58,265 nt of DNA. Origin: DAOTTI01 sp034437795. Its GTDB lineage: Bacteria; Chloroflexota; UBA11872; UBA12225. Shown here piece after piece: positions 44,383 through 52,381 of the stretch. The position numbers and the translations under genes are program-made. The stretch spans positions 1 through 58,265 of the forward strand of contig DAOTTI010000158.1 of NCBI GenBank assembly GCA_034437795.1. The letters run 5' to 3'. Numbering within the stretch: position 1 is the stretch's first letter; the number at the start of each line of letters is the position of its first letter. The notes under the pieces are model-generated. The model saw only the letters and a list, made by a program, of their open reading frames with translations. It was not told the origin of the DNA and ran no database searches.

Positions 44383-44435
44383 CGCAAGAAGGGGGTGGCT
44401 CCGGAGAGCCAGGGAGGCGCCACCCCCTTCTTGCG
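44383..44435 (-). terminator. 17-bp perfect hairpin after binding-protein gene C
   Basis: CGCAAGAAGGGGGTGGC pairs perfectly with GCCACCCCCTTCTTGCG over 17 bp around a 19-base loop. It begins 21 bases after the stop of the minus-strand gene. The T tract after it is weak (TTCC), so it may stabilise mRNA as much as end transcription. Confidence 0.6.
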
Positions 44436-44456
44436 GGCAGAGAGCGTCCCGCGAGC

Positions 44457-45869
44457 CTACGCCGACGGATACTTCACGCCGCAGGCGCCGGCGGCCTGGT
44501 TGATCTGCGGGGCAATGTCGCGGAAGTGGGACGGCGGCTTCTCCCCGTTCACGAACACGACCGTCATGCCCTCGCCCACCACGCGGGCGGCGTCGGCCTG
44601 GCACTGGAAGACCTCGTCCACCGAGAGGTAGTCCATCCTGGTCAGGCCGTCGGTGATCACGTTCCAGTTGAAGTTCGGCAGGCGCGTAAAGCGCTCCCGC
44701 ATCAGCCGGATGTACGTCTCCAGCACCGACTTGCGCGACGGCAGAAGCCCTTCGATCCGCACTTGCTGCTCGTAGAAGTCCTTGCTGATCAAGAACTTCA
44801 TGAACTCCCACGTCGCGTCGCGCGCCTTCGTCTCCCTCCACATGCCCCAGCTGTCCGTGGTGACGAGCGAGTCACGCTTGGCCGGGCCCTTGGGAATGTG
44901 CATGATGTTCCAGATGAAGCCGGTGGCCTTGTTGTAGGTGTTCAGCATCTGGTGCAGCCCGTCCTCCAGGCTGGCCAGGAACCCCTGGGCAAAGCCATCC
45001 TGCTGCTGCTTCGGCTCCCACGGCCGGTTCCGGTCGGCGATGGGGCCCCAGCTCTGCTCCTTCCACAGCCGGTCATACTGCCACTCCAGCGCCCGCTGCG
45101 CCGCCTCCTGGTCGAGCTGCGTCTTGGTCAGATCGCGCGGGTCCACGTAGTGGCCGCCAAACGCCTTGACGTGGTACTGGCGGTCGAAGATGTCGATGCG
45201 CGCGAACCCGCCAAAGGTCTTCTTGTCCCCCTCGGTGAAGGTCAGCTTGCGCATCGCGTCGGCGTACTGGGTGTGGTCCCAGTCCGCCGTCGGCCTGGGC
45301 ACCCCGCGCCGCTGAAACAGGTCCTCGTTGTAGTAGAGGACGAACATGTTGACGTAGGTCGGCACGCCGTACCGGAAGCTCGTGCCCGGAATGACCAGGC
45401 CCTTCCACTGCTGGTCAACGAAGTCGTCGGTGTCGGCCTTGGCCAGTGACTTGGTGAAGTCGTTCATGTTCGCCAGCACGCCCTTGGAGGCGTACTGCAC
45501 CATCAGCTGGCCCCAGCCATGAATGATGTCCGGGCCGCTGCCGGCGACCAGCGTGGCCGTCGTCTTGGAGAAGTCGCCGGTCGTGTCCGGGCTGGCCTCA
45601 ATCGTGACGTTGGGGAACTTCTTCTTGAACTCGTCGATCGCCCAGTCGGCCAGTTGCTTGTACGTCGGGCCGCTACGGATTTGCCACTGGAGCCGGCCCG
45701 ACAGGCCCGCCGACGGGGTGCCGGGCGCGCCGCCGGGCTGGCCGGCCGGCCGGCACTGCACCGCCGTGGCCAGGAGGGCCCCGCTGAGCGCCCCTGCCCC
45801 ACCCAGGATCACGCTGCGCCGCGACGTGAGCACCCGCCTTTGTGTCGAAGCACCTACCGTTGCTGCCAT
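44457..45869 (-). CDS. extracellular solute-binding lipoprotein (ABC sugar-type) C
   Basis: Family 1 binding protein, 470 residues. Leader TSRRSVILGGAGALSGALLATAVQC, with the lipobox Cys near residue 39. The mature N-terminus LQWQIRSGPTYKQLADWAIDEFKKKFPNVTIE and VAGSGPDIIHGWGQLMVQYASKG align with protein B, showing tandem paralogy. The conserved C-terminal CQADAARVVGEGMTVVFVNGEKP also matches CQAEAARVIGPALNAVFRDGEKP in protein B. The shared, unusual second-lobe motifs suggest a common type of ligand. Followed by a strong hairpin. Ligand unknown. Confidence 0.94.
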   Translation of the reverse strand: MAATVGASTQRRVLTSRRSVILGGAGALSGALLATAVQCRPAGQPGGAPGTPSAGLSGRLQWQIRSGPTYKQLADWAIDEFKKKFPNVTIEASPDTTGDFSKTTATLVAGSGPDIIHGWGQLMVQYASKGVLANMNDFTKSLAKADTDDFVDQQWKGLVIPGTSFRYGVPTYVNMFVLYYNEDLFQRRGVPRPTADWDHTQYADAMRKLTFTEGDKKTFGGFARIDIFDRQYHVKAFGGHYVDPRDLTKTQLDQEAAQRALEWQYDRLWKEQSWGPIADRNRPWEPKQQQDGFAQGFLASLEDGLHQMLNTYNKATGFIWNIMHIPKGPAKRDSLVTTDSWGMWRETKARDATWEFMKFLISKDFYEQQVRIEGLLPSRKSVLETYIRLMRERFTRLPNFNWNVITDGLTRMDYLSVDEVFQCQADAARVVGEGMTVVFVNGEKPPSHFRDIAPQINQAAGACGVKYPSA

Positions 45870-46092
45870 TGCACCTAGACTCCTCTCTGCGTCTCCCTAC
45901 GGTTGCTGCTCTCCGTGGCCGCACTCCGCGCTGAGTGACAGCCGTCTATTGAAGAGCATGGCACATCTCGCAAGCGGCATGCCGGCATGCCAGAGCGGCC
46001 GTCCTGTCCTGCCGTGGGAGCCTGCACCCGGCCGAGGCTTCTGCAAGGGCGCCGAGTGCAGAAACAGCGCGGAATGCGCGGTCCGATCGCGC

Positions 46093-46473
46093 CTACGCCC
46101 GGCCGTAGCGGTCGGCCAGGCGCTCGATGTCCTCTTCGTCGAAGGGGCCGAACGCCACCTCCAGCATGCGTCCCGAGGCGTCTGCCGGCGCCGAGAGCCG
46201 GTGGACCGCACCGGACGGGATCCACACCTGCTCCCCTGTGGCCGGCTGCCAGCGCTTGCCGTCCACCTCTACCACCAGCGTGCCGTCCAGCGACACCCAT
46301 AGCTCGGCCCGCCGCCGGTGGCGCTGCAGGCTCAGCTCGCTGCCGGCCTTCACCGTGATGATCTTCACCGTCACCGGCTCATTGCAGCAGTACTGTCGGA
46401 ACTCCCCCCACGGCCGCTCGACCGTGACGGTCTCCGGCGGTGCCGCCGGCGCCGCCAGTGCTTCGTCTGCCAC
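46093..46473 (-). CDS. phosphomannose-isomerase-type cupin (ManC C-terminal-like)
   Basis: A 126-residue single-domain cupin. VERPWGEFRQY opens the domain, and VKIITVKAGSELSLQRHRRRAELWVSLDGTLVVEVDG gives the cupin motif with metal-binding His and Glu. WIPSGAVHRLSAP and FGPFDEEDIERLADRYGRA complete the type II mannose-6-phosphate isomerase pattern (the C-terminal part of bifunctional ManC/AlgA). A stand-alone version could isomerise mannose-6-phosphate or bind a related sugar phosphate. It lies between two binding-protein genes, hinting at hexose or mannose use. Confidence 0.86.
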   Translation of the reverse strand: MADEALAAPAAPPETVTVERPWGEFRQYCCNEPVTVKIITVKAGSELSLQRHRRRAELWVSLDGTLVVEVDGKRWQPATGEQVWIPSGAVHRLSAPADASGRMLEVAFGPFDEEDIERLADRYGRA

Positions 46474-46527
46474 GATTGCGTGTCCCTTGGCTGATCTGCG
46501 GATCAGTCTACCGTGCCGGCAGGCGCA

Positions 46528-47982
46528 TCACCCCTCGCCCTCGTCGGCGCCGGGCGCTGGCGCGTTGCCCACCGCCGGCCCCTTCGGCGTCTCCAGCCCC
46601 GCCAGCACAGCGTCAACCGCCTGGCGCAGGGCCCGCGCGGCGTAGACCGCCTTCTGTTCGCCGTTCCACACCGGCCGCAGGTAAAACTCCTGGAGCGAGG
46701 CGATCTGGTCCCAGGCGTCGTGCAGCGGGCGATAGGCCATCGGCTGCTGGGCAGCCTGGATCGCCGCGGCCTTGTTCTTGCCGGCGCCCACGCCAGTCAT
46801 GAACCCGGGCTCATTGCCTCGCACGATTGGCCCCGCCACGCCGTCGCGCAGGGCCAGCGCGTCGCCATCCGGCCCGCACAGAAAGCGCACCAGCTCCCAG
46901 GCCTTGTCAACGTCGACCGTGTTAGCGCCAATGGAGAGATAGCCCCAGTCCGCATACGTCGCCGCCCGCCGGTTCATCGGCAGCGGGTAGATGTCCCACT
47001 CGAACGACGTGAACACGCGCTGGGAGACGAGCGGCACCGAGTGCTGGTACCAGATCCACATGGCCACGTTGCCGGCGTCGAAGTTCCAGTTCCGCCCGCC
47101 CGGGTTCTGCTGCTCCGTCGGCGCGACGCGGTAGCGCCCCACCAGATCGGCGGCCCACTGGATGGCCTCATACACCTCGGGGCTATCGTAGAAGGATCGC
47201 GAATGGTCCTTGCTGAACTCGAGCCCCCCGTTCTGCCGGATCAGGGCGGCCCACATCGGCCGGCCGGTAAACAGGGTGCCGAACTGCCGCACGCCTCCAC
47301 CGAACACGCGCTCAGTGAGCGCGGACGCCTTCTCCAGGAAGTGCGCCCACGTCCAGTTCGGATTGCCCCAGTCCGGCGGCGGGAGCGACAGGCGGGCGAA
47401 GGCCGTCTTGTTCACGTACAGCACCAGCTGGCGCGACTGATACGGCAGGCCATAGAGCTTGCCGCGGTAAGAGCTGGCATCAAGATAGCTGGACGGAAAG
47501 CTCTGCAGGAAAGCCCGATTGCCGGTGCCCTGCAATCGCCCCAGGTGATAGAGCAGATTGCTGCGTACCAGCCGTATGGCATGCGGGCCGTCGTAGGCCA
47601 CCACGTCCGGCATCTGCCCCGCCGACGCCAGGGCTAGCAGCTTATCGTGGTACCGGTCGGGGCGCTCGGTGAGGATCTTGACCGTCAGGTCGGTCCGATC
47701 GGCCAGGAAGGGCGCCAGCTGCTGTTCCAGCACCTTCTCCGGCGGCACCGGCGTGGCCTGCGGGCCCGGTCCGGAGAAGACCCGCAGGCGCGGATTGAGG
47801 CCCGGCCCCACCGTCCACTCCAGCGGATATTCCGGTCCCCAGGAATACCAGGACAAGGTGACCGGCAGGTGCGTGATCCGGCGCCCGCAGGACGCCGCGG
47901 GGGCGGCGGCCAGCGCCATCCCCCACTGTCCGGCGGCCAGTACTGCCCGCCTCGTCAGGCGCGAGCCAACCTTAACGCTCAC
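46528..47982 (-). CDS. extracellular solute-binding lipoprotein (ABC type) D
   Basis: Family 1-like binding protein. GTG 47982 gives the leader SVKVGSRLTRRAVLAAGQWGMALAAAPAASC, twin-arginine with the lipobox Cys, of normal length. The frame is also open to ATG 48030. The mature region includes KILTERPDRYHDKLLALASAGQMPDVVAYDG, GKLYGLPYQSRQLVLYVNKTAFA, NWTWAHFLEKASALT and ADWGYLSIGANTVDVDKAWELVRFLCGPDGD. First gene of the minus-strand cluster and the most divergent of the four. Ligand unknown. Confidence 0.9.
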   Translation of the reverse strand: MSVKVGSRLTRRAVLAAGQWGMALAAAPAASCGRRITHLPVTLSWYSWGPEYPLEWTVGPGLNPRLRVFSGPGPQATPVPPEKVLEQQLAPFLADRTDLTVKILTERPDRYHDKLLALASAGQMPDVVAYDGPHAIRLVRSNLLYHLGRLQGTGNRAFLQSFPSSYLDASSYRGKLYGLPYQSRQLVLYVNKTAFARLSLPPPDWGNPNWTWAHFLEKASALTERVFGGGVRQFGTLFTGRPMWAALIRQNGGLEFSKDHSRSFYDSPEVYEAIQWAADLVGRYRVAPTEQQNPGGRNWNFDAGNVAMWIWYQHSVPLVSQRVFTSFEWDIYPLPMNRRAATYADWGYLSIGANTVDVDKAWELVRFLCGPDGDALALRDGVAGPIVRGNEPGFMTGVGAGKNKAAAIQAAQQPMAYRPLHDAWDQIASLQEFYLRPVWNGEQKAVYAARALRQAVDAVLAGLETPKGPAVGNAPAPGADEGEG

Positions 47983-48563
47983 GTCAGCCTCGCCGCGTAT
48001 TCTACTACGTACCGGCCCGTTGTGCTGCACGCGGCTTCACTCGTGGCATCGCCAGCTTTCCCGGGCGGAGCCCTCACCCTAACCCTCTCCCAGAGGGAGA
48101 GGACGCCGATGGGGACGGTAACGCCTGGCCAGACGGACCCGAACCCGCTCCCTTTGGGAGAAGGGATTGCTCGCTCCCCCAAAGGGAGAGGGGACTCTGC
48201 GCGCTGGCGACGAATAACCGGCCACGCCCCTTCGGGGCACCAACGCCGCATGGCAGGGGCTGCCACTTCCACAGGGACCCTGGCTAGCCCGCGTGAGCGG
48301 GCTTGGCACATAGAACCGGACCGCTTTAGCGGCCGGCAAGCACGGCCGCGCATGGCTGGGCGCCCGCCGCGGCCGTCTCCGTCCCATCTGCGGGGCTGGC
48401 ACGGCCCTTGCATGGCGTCCCCAGCGGCAGGCTCGCTGCCAGAGCGCCGCCCACGAGGTAGGCGACCGGACGCGGGTAGCGTCCGTGCAACAGACTTCCA
48501 CTGCTGCCAGTTGGGCCAGTTTGGCCAGTCTGACTATATGACCAGCTTGACGAGGAGGCTGCG
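47983..48563. other. intergenic region with repeat copies
   Basis: About 580 bases without a convincing gene. It holds two copies of the CTCTCCC/GGGAGAG repeat (48066-48105 and 48147-48193) and an isolated CTGGCTAGCCCG at about 48280, resembling a repeat end. The promoter of the minus-strand cluster probably lies near 47990-48060 but could not be defined. Confidence 0.5.
48066..48193. repeat. two dispersed palindromic repeat copies
   Basis: First copy GAGCCCTCACCCTAACCCTCTCCC then AGAGGGAGAGG in outline (48066-48105), in inverted orientation to most others. The second copy, CTCCCTTTGGGAGAAGGG with CTCCCCCAAAGGGAGAGGGG (48147-48193), lies just downstream. Confidence 0.65.
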
Positions 48564-48827
48564 ATGGGAATTCTCTCTTGGATCTTGCTCGGCTTGATTG
48601 CCGGATGGCTGGCGGGGCTCGTGATGCGGGGCGGCGGCTACGGGGTGATCGGCGACATCGTCGTGGGTATCCTGGGAGCGCTGATCGGCGGGTGGCTCTA
48701 CACGGCCATCACCGGCGCCCCCGGCATCACCGGCTTTGACCTGGGCAGCATCCTGATCGCCTTCATCGGCGCCGTGATCCTGATCGCCGTGCTGCGCGCC
48801 GTGGCCGGCCGGCGCGCCGCCGTGTAA
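48564..48827 (+). CDS. GlsB/YeaQ/YmgE-family (transglycosylase-associated) membrane protein
   Basis: An 87-residue protein with three hydrophobic helices: ILSWILLGLIAGWLAGLVM, YGVIGDIVVGILGALIGGWLY and GSILIAFIGAVILIAVL. The GGGYGVIGDIVVGILGALIGGWL stretch is the family hallmark. Members are small stress-associated inner-membrane proteins of uncertain function. GAGGAGGC precedes the ATG at a suitable distance. It stands alone between the binding-protein cluster and the restriction system. Confidence 0.92.
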   Translation: MGILSWILLGLIAGWLAGLVMRGGGYGVIGDIVVGILGALIGGWLYTAITGAPGITGFDLGSILIAFIGAVILIAVLRAVAGRRAAV

Positions 48828-48895
48828 CCGCCGTCTGACTGCCTTTCGCCCGCGCCTCGCCCAGACCCCCTTGGGGTATGCACGGCCGGCAAGCC

Positions 48896-49068
48896 GTTCC
48901 CTCTCCATACGGGCGCGCGAGGGCCCGCGGAAGACGGCCAGGGCGAACGCACCGAGGAGTTCCTGCGTATCGGCGCGCGATGGCCCGTGGAGCGGGCGGT
49001 GGTGGGGGCTCCGCTGATGAATAGTCCAGGCTAGCAGGAGGCGTCCGCTGACGAACACTGCGGGCTAG
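48896..49068. repeat. dispersed repeat copy, CTAG end supplying a stop codon
   Basis: CGTTCCCTCTCCATACGGGCG, then GGTGGGGGCTCCGCTGATGAATAGTCCAGGCTAG (49001-49034), and a second GCTGACGAACACTGCGGGCTAG end at 49047-49068. The final CTAG (49065-49068) provides the TAG stop of the restriction endonuclease gene. Confidence 0.65.
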
Positions 49069-51230
49069 AACAGCGGGAGCGCCACCGCCTCCACCGGCGC
49101 GCGCAGCGTCGCGGTGGGGGCGCCCAGGCCGGCCAGCCACCGGCGCAGGGCGGCGTCGATGCCGGCCAGCCATTCGTCACCGGTCGCCGCGTCCTGGGCG
49201 GCCTCGACCAGCAGTTCCAGCAGGCGCCGCAGGTGGTGGGGCGAAAAGGCCACCTGCCCCGTAAAGGGACGCAGCGCGGCCACCAACTGCCGGATCGTGA
49301 GCGGAATGGCCACGATCTGCTCGCGCTCGATCACGCGGTACTTGAGCGCCACGAAGAAGTCGGCCGCCGTATCGGGGTGGATGCGTGGCGCCAGGAGGAT
49401 GCCGTAGACCGGCTTCGGCCCCTGCGCCAGACCCGCCTCGTAGCCAGGCGGCCCGGCCCCGCCGGCCTGCCAGCCGGCGGACCGCGCCCGATGGCGGCGC
49501 TGGACGCTCAAGATGTGGCGCGTGACGGGGCGGGTCTCGGCATCGCGCTGGTCGGCGCCGGCGCGCAGCGTTGCCTCCACCACCAGCACGAAGTCACCGT
49601 AGTCCACCTCCAGGTCGGGCTGGTTGCCCTGGGCGATGCCGAGCGGTTGCAGGTCGCTGTCCAGCACGAGATGGGGCACGATCTCGCGGGCCTGGTCCAG
49701 TGCGAGGAAGACCCGCCACACGTTCCACTCGAGATAGGTCGGCGGGTCGATCACCTCTCGGGCCAGGATGGCGCGAAAAAAGTCTAGCGCCTCCCCCAGT
49801 CGCTCAGGCGTGCGGCTCTCCGCTGCGTAGATCGCCGTTTCCAGGTGGAGCTTGCGCCGCCGTTGCCGGTCGACCAGCTCCACCAGCGCGTCATACTGGT
49901 CGGGGAGGGCGCGCTCCCACGAGAGCCACTCGGGGCCGGCCAACGCCGTTCGTCCCGTGCGCAGGTGCGCCTCCCGCAGCCGGAGTTCGGCAAGCTCGCG
50001 GTCCAGCCGGCGCGCCACCTCAGCCAGGCGGGACGGCTCCTCCCAGGGCAGCCGCGGTCGGTCGGCGTCGCCGTAGTAGGCGTAGAAGGCCTCCCCATCG
50101 GCGTAGTCGGGGAACAGCGGCACCGGCGCGGCCAGGCGCAGGGGCGGCGGCTCACCCAGAGGCAGCTGAATAGGTCCATTGCGCTGGCTACTCTGGCCGC
50201 TGTGGCCGTTCTGGCCGCTCCGGCCGCTGTGCACGCTCGTCGCTTCCGCCTCCGGCGCGGCGCTCGCCGGCCCGGGCTCTTCGCCCGCCCGCACCTCTGT
50301 TGTCACGCCACGCGTGGTGAGCGCGTCGGCGTAGATGAGCTCGTCCAGCTCCTCTTCGCTCCCGTTCGCCACCACGATCCGCGACCCGCGGATGCTGAAC
50401 AGGCCCGTGTACCGAAAGTAGCGGATCAGCGCGTCCGCATAGTCGTCCATGCTGGCCACCACCACCCGCCGCCCTTCCGCCTCATAGCGCGCTCTGATCG
50501 CCTCGCGCACGTCGAGCACCTCGCGGGCCTTTGCCGTCCGGCCGGCGGTGCGGGCCTGGCGGGCGCGGAAGAGCCGGATCGCCTCCGCCGTGGCCGCGGC
50601 GTCTTCCGTGCGGCGCATGGTGAAGCAGAAGAGGCTGATCTCTCGCTTGGTCAGGCCGCCAAGCTCGCGGATCAGGCGAGCGGTGGCGATGAACGGGCGG
50701 ATGGCGAAGTCGCCCTCCGGCCAGCGCCGCCCGCGGTGCTGGTTGTCCGGATACTGCCACTTCAGGAGCTGGCGCAGCAGCACGTCGCCCGGTCGCGCAG
50801 AGTCGATCAGGCGCTGCCCGGCCGGCGTCAGGTAGGCATAGCCCTGGGCGTCGGTGGCGGCGAACCCGAAGAACTTGTACGTGCCGAAGCGCGCCCGCGC
50901 CGTCCAGCGCAGGTTGTCGTCGGTCAGGGCCGGCGACTGGAGGCGAAAGCGGAGGGTGCTGGGGTCGTCGTTGCCAGGCAGCGCCGCCGGCCCACCGGCC
51001 GTCCACAGCGGCGGGCGCCGGCCCTGGTGCGGCGCGCGCGGTGGATCGCGCTCCACCTCGCCAGAAAGGCGGAGGTGGCGTCCGAACTCAAGCTGCGCCC
51101 CGCTGCGCGGGCTCCACGGCATCTGGCGCTGCCGCCAGGATGGGATCAGCGCCGCCAGTAGGCGCAGCTCTTCGCGCACCTTGGCCGGATTTCTGGGCGA
51201 GCAGGGAAAGGACCAGTTGGCGCTGGGCAT
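49065..51230 (-). CDS. AlwI-family type II restriction endonuclease
   Basis: Restriction enzyme of the AlwI family, whose founding member cuts outside GGATC (type IIS). ATG 51230 starts MPSANWSFPCSPRNPAKVREEL, the family N-terminus; the upstream open frame to 51605 lies inside the methyltransferase gene and is not homologous. The nuclease site is QPDLEVDYGDFVLVVEATLRAGADQRDAETRPVTRHI near residues 537-573, a PD...ExT-type metal site typical of AlwI. A Ser/Gly/Gln-rich linker is near residues 318-360. It starts 17 bp after the methyltransferase stop. The target sequence is not proven from sequence alone. The stop TAG is a repeat end. Confidence 0.88.
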   Translation of the reverse strand: MPSANWSFPCSPRNPAKVREELRLLAALIPSWRQRQMPWSPRSGAQLEFGRHLRLSGEVERDPPRAPHQGRRPPLWTAGGPAALPGNDDPSTLRFRLQSPALTDDNLRWTARARFGTYKFFGFAATDAQGYAYLTPAGQRLIDSARPGDVLLRQLLKWQYPDNQHRGRRWPEGDFAIRPFIATARLIRELGGLTKREISLFCFTMRRTEDAAATAEAIRLFRARQARTAGRTAKAREVLDVREAIRARYEAEGRRVVVASMDDYADALIRYFRYTGLFSIRGSRIVVANGSEEELDELIYADALTTRGVTTEVRAGEEPGPASAAPEAEATSVHSGRSGQNGHSGQSSQRNGPIQLPLGEPPPLRLAAPVPLFPDYADGEAFYAYYGDADRPRLPWEEPSRLAEVARRLDRELAELRLREAHLRTGRTALAGPEWLSWERALPDQYDALVELVDRQRRRKLHLETAIYAAESRTPERLGEALDFFRAILAREVIDPPTYLEWNVWRVFLALDQAREIVPHLVLDSDLQPLGIAQGNQPDLEVDYGDFVLVVEATLRAGADQRDAETRPVTRHILSVQRRHRARSAGWQAGGAGPPGYEAGLAQGPKPVYGILLAPRIHPDTAADFFVALKYRVIEREQIVAIPLTIRQLVAALRPFTGQVAFSPHHLRRLLELLVEAAQDAATGDEWLAGIDAALRRWLAGLGAPTATLRAPVEAVALPLF

Positions 51231-51247
51231 GGTGCTATCGTCAAGGG

Positions 51248-52309
51248 TCAGGATGCCGGCCGGTCGCCGGCTGCTGCTGCGCCATCGGGCGCCGCGCTCG
51301 CGCCGCTCCCATGGCGCGCACGTGTGCGTGCACGCGCGCCCGCCCCAACTCCCCGCCGCGGGCGCGCCGGCTTGTGCAGGATGACGATGTGCTGGTGGGT
51401 GATGTTCGGGATGTAGGCGAACGGATAGCCATACGGCCGCAGACGCGTGCCGGCTTGATACCAGATCTTTTCCCCTTTGGTGACGAACCCGGCCCGCTCC
51501 GCGCGCCGCGCCACGTCCACATGGGTGAAGATGTAGCGTCCGCCCTGGTAGGCGTTGCGGATGATCACCGCCAGGTACTTCCCCGGTCGGAGCACGCGGT
51601 AGCACAGCCCGAATACGTCCTGCATGGCGTCCAGATAGGCCTCATAGCTCTCCAGATTGGCCAGGTCGCCGGCGGCGTCTGAGCGCATGTTGTAGGCGGT
51701 GCGCCGGTTCGCATGCCCCGGCGTGTACTTCGGGTCGTTGGCCATGGTCTGCTGGAGGTGCAGGTTGTACGGCGGGTCGGTGCAGATGAAGTCGAAGGAC
51801 TCGTCGGGGAAGAGGGAGCGATCGGCCAGCAGCGCGCGGCAATCGCCGCAGTACAGGGGGTACTCGCGCAGCGCGCCGGCGCTTCGCGCCACGACGCGCC
51901 GGTAGATCTCCACCCAGCGCGGGTTGATCTCGATCCCCACGCACTCCCTGGGCGGCGACGCCAGGGCCGCCCCCAGCAGCGTCCCCCCGACCCCGGCGAA
52001 GGGGTCCAGCACGCGCCCGCGGGCAGTGGGGAAGAACTCGACCAGCGACTTCATCCGGTGCGGTGGCTTGTTCGCCCCGTGCGCCTTTCGCAGTTCGTGG
52101 CCGTAGCCGGACGGGTACGCCGTCGTCACCACGCTCTTGGTAAAGAAGATCCATTCGTCGCCGGAAAGCTCGTTCAGGCGGTTCCGCGGGTGCTTGCCCG
52201 CCGGCTGAGCCCGCCCTGCAATGGCCGGAGCCGGCGCCCCGTCATGGGACGCGCCATCCGTATCGACCAGGTCGCTCGGGAGCAGTGGGGGCTGGATGGG
52301 GTCGATCAT
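51248..52309 (-). CDS. DNA methyltransferase of the AlwI-type restriction system
   Basis: Modification enzyme of the restriction pair. SAM-binding motif I VLDPFAGVGGTLLGAAL (about residues 96-112) precedes catalytic motif IV CTDPPYNLHL (about 176-185), so the motif order is opposite to that of the intein-split enzyme. DPPY implies adenine-N6 methylation. The block HRMKSLVEFFPTARGRVLDPFAG is typical of this type. The last 35 residues (RPRRGVGAGARARTR...) are low-complexity and probably a disordered tail. 353 residues. The gene ends 17 bp before the endonuclease start. It is divergent from the Kelch gene, with a short shared upstream region. Confidence 0.88.
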   Translation of the reverse strand: MIDPIQPPLLPSDLVDTDGASHDGAPAPAIAGRAQPAGKHPRNRLNELSGDEWIFFTKSVVTTAYPSGYGHELRKAHGANKPPHRMKSLVEFFPTARGRVLDPFAGVGGTLLGAALASPPRECVGIEINPRWVEIYRRVVARSAGALREYPLYCGDCRALLADRSLFPDESFDFICTDPPYNLHLQQTMANDPKYTPGHANRRTAYNMRSDAAGDLANLESYEAYLDAMQDVFGLCYRVLRPGKYLAVIIRNAYQGGRYIFTHVDVARRAERAGFVTKGEKIWYQAGTRLRPYGYPFAYIPNITHQHIVILHKPARPRRGVGAGARARTRARHGSGASAAPDGAAAAGDRPAS

Positions 52310-52381
52310 TCGTTCGAGAAAGACTGTACCAGCGGCCGCCGGCCGGAGCGGAGCCCGCGCCTCCGGCCATAATAGAGGGAA

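Noticed and set aside
49065..51605. Restriction endonuclease starting at 51605 (846 codons)
   Set aside because: The first 125 codons overlap the methyltransferase gene and have no homology; the family N-terminus begins at 51230.
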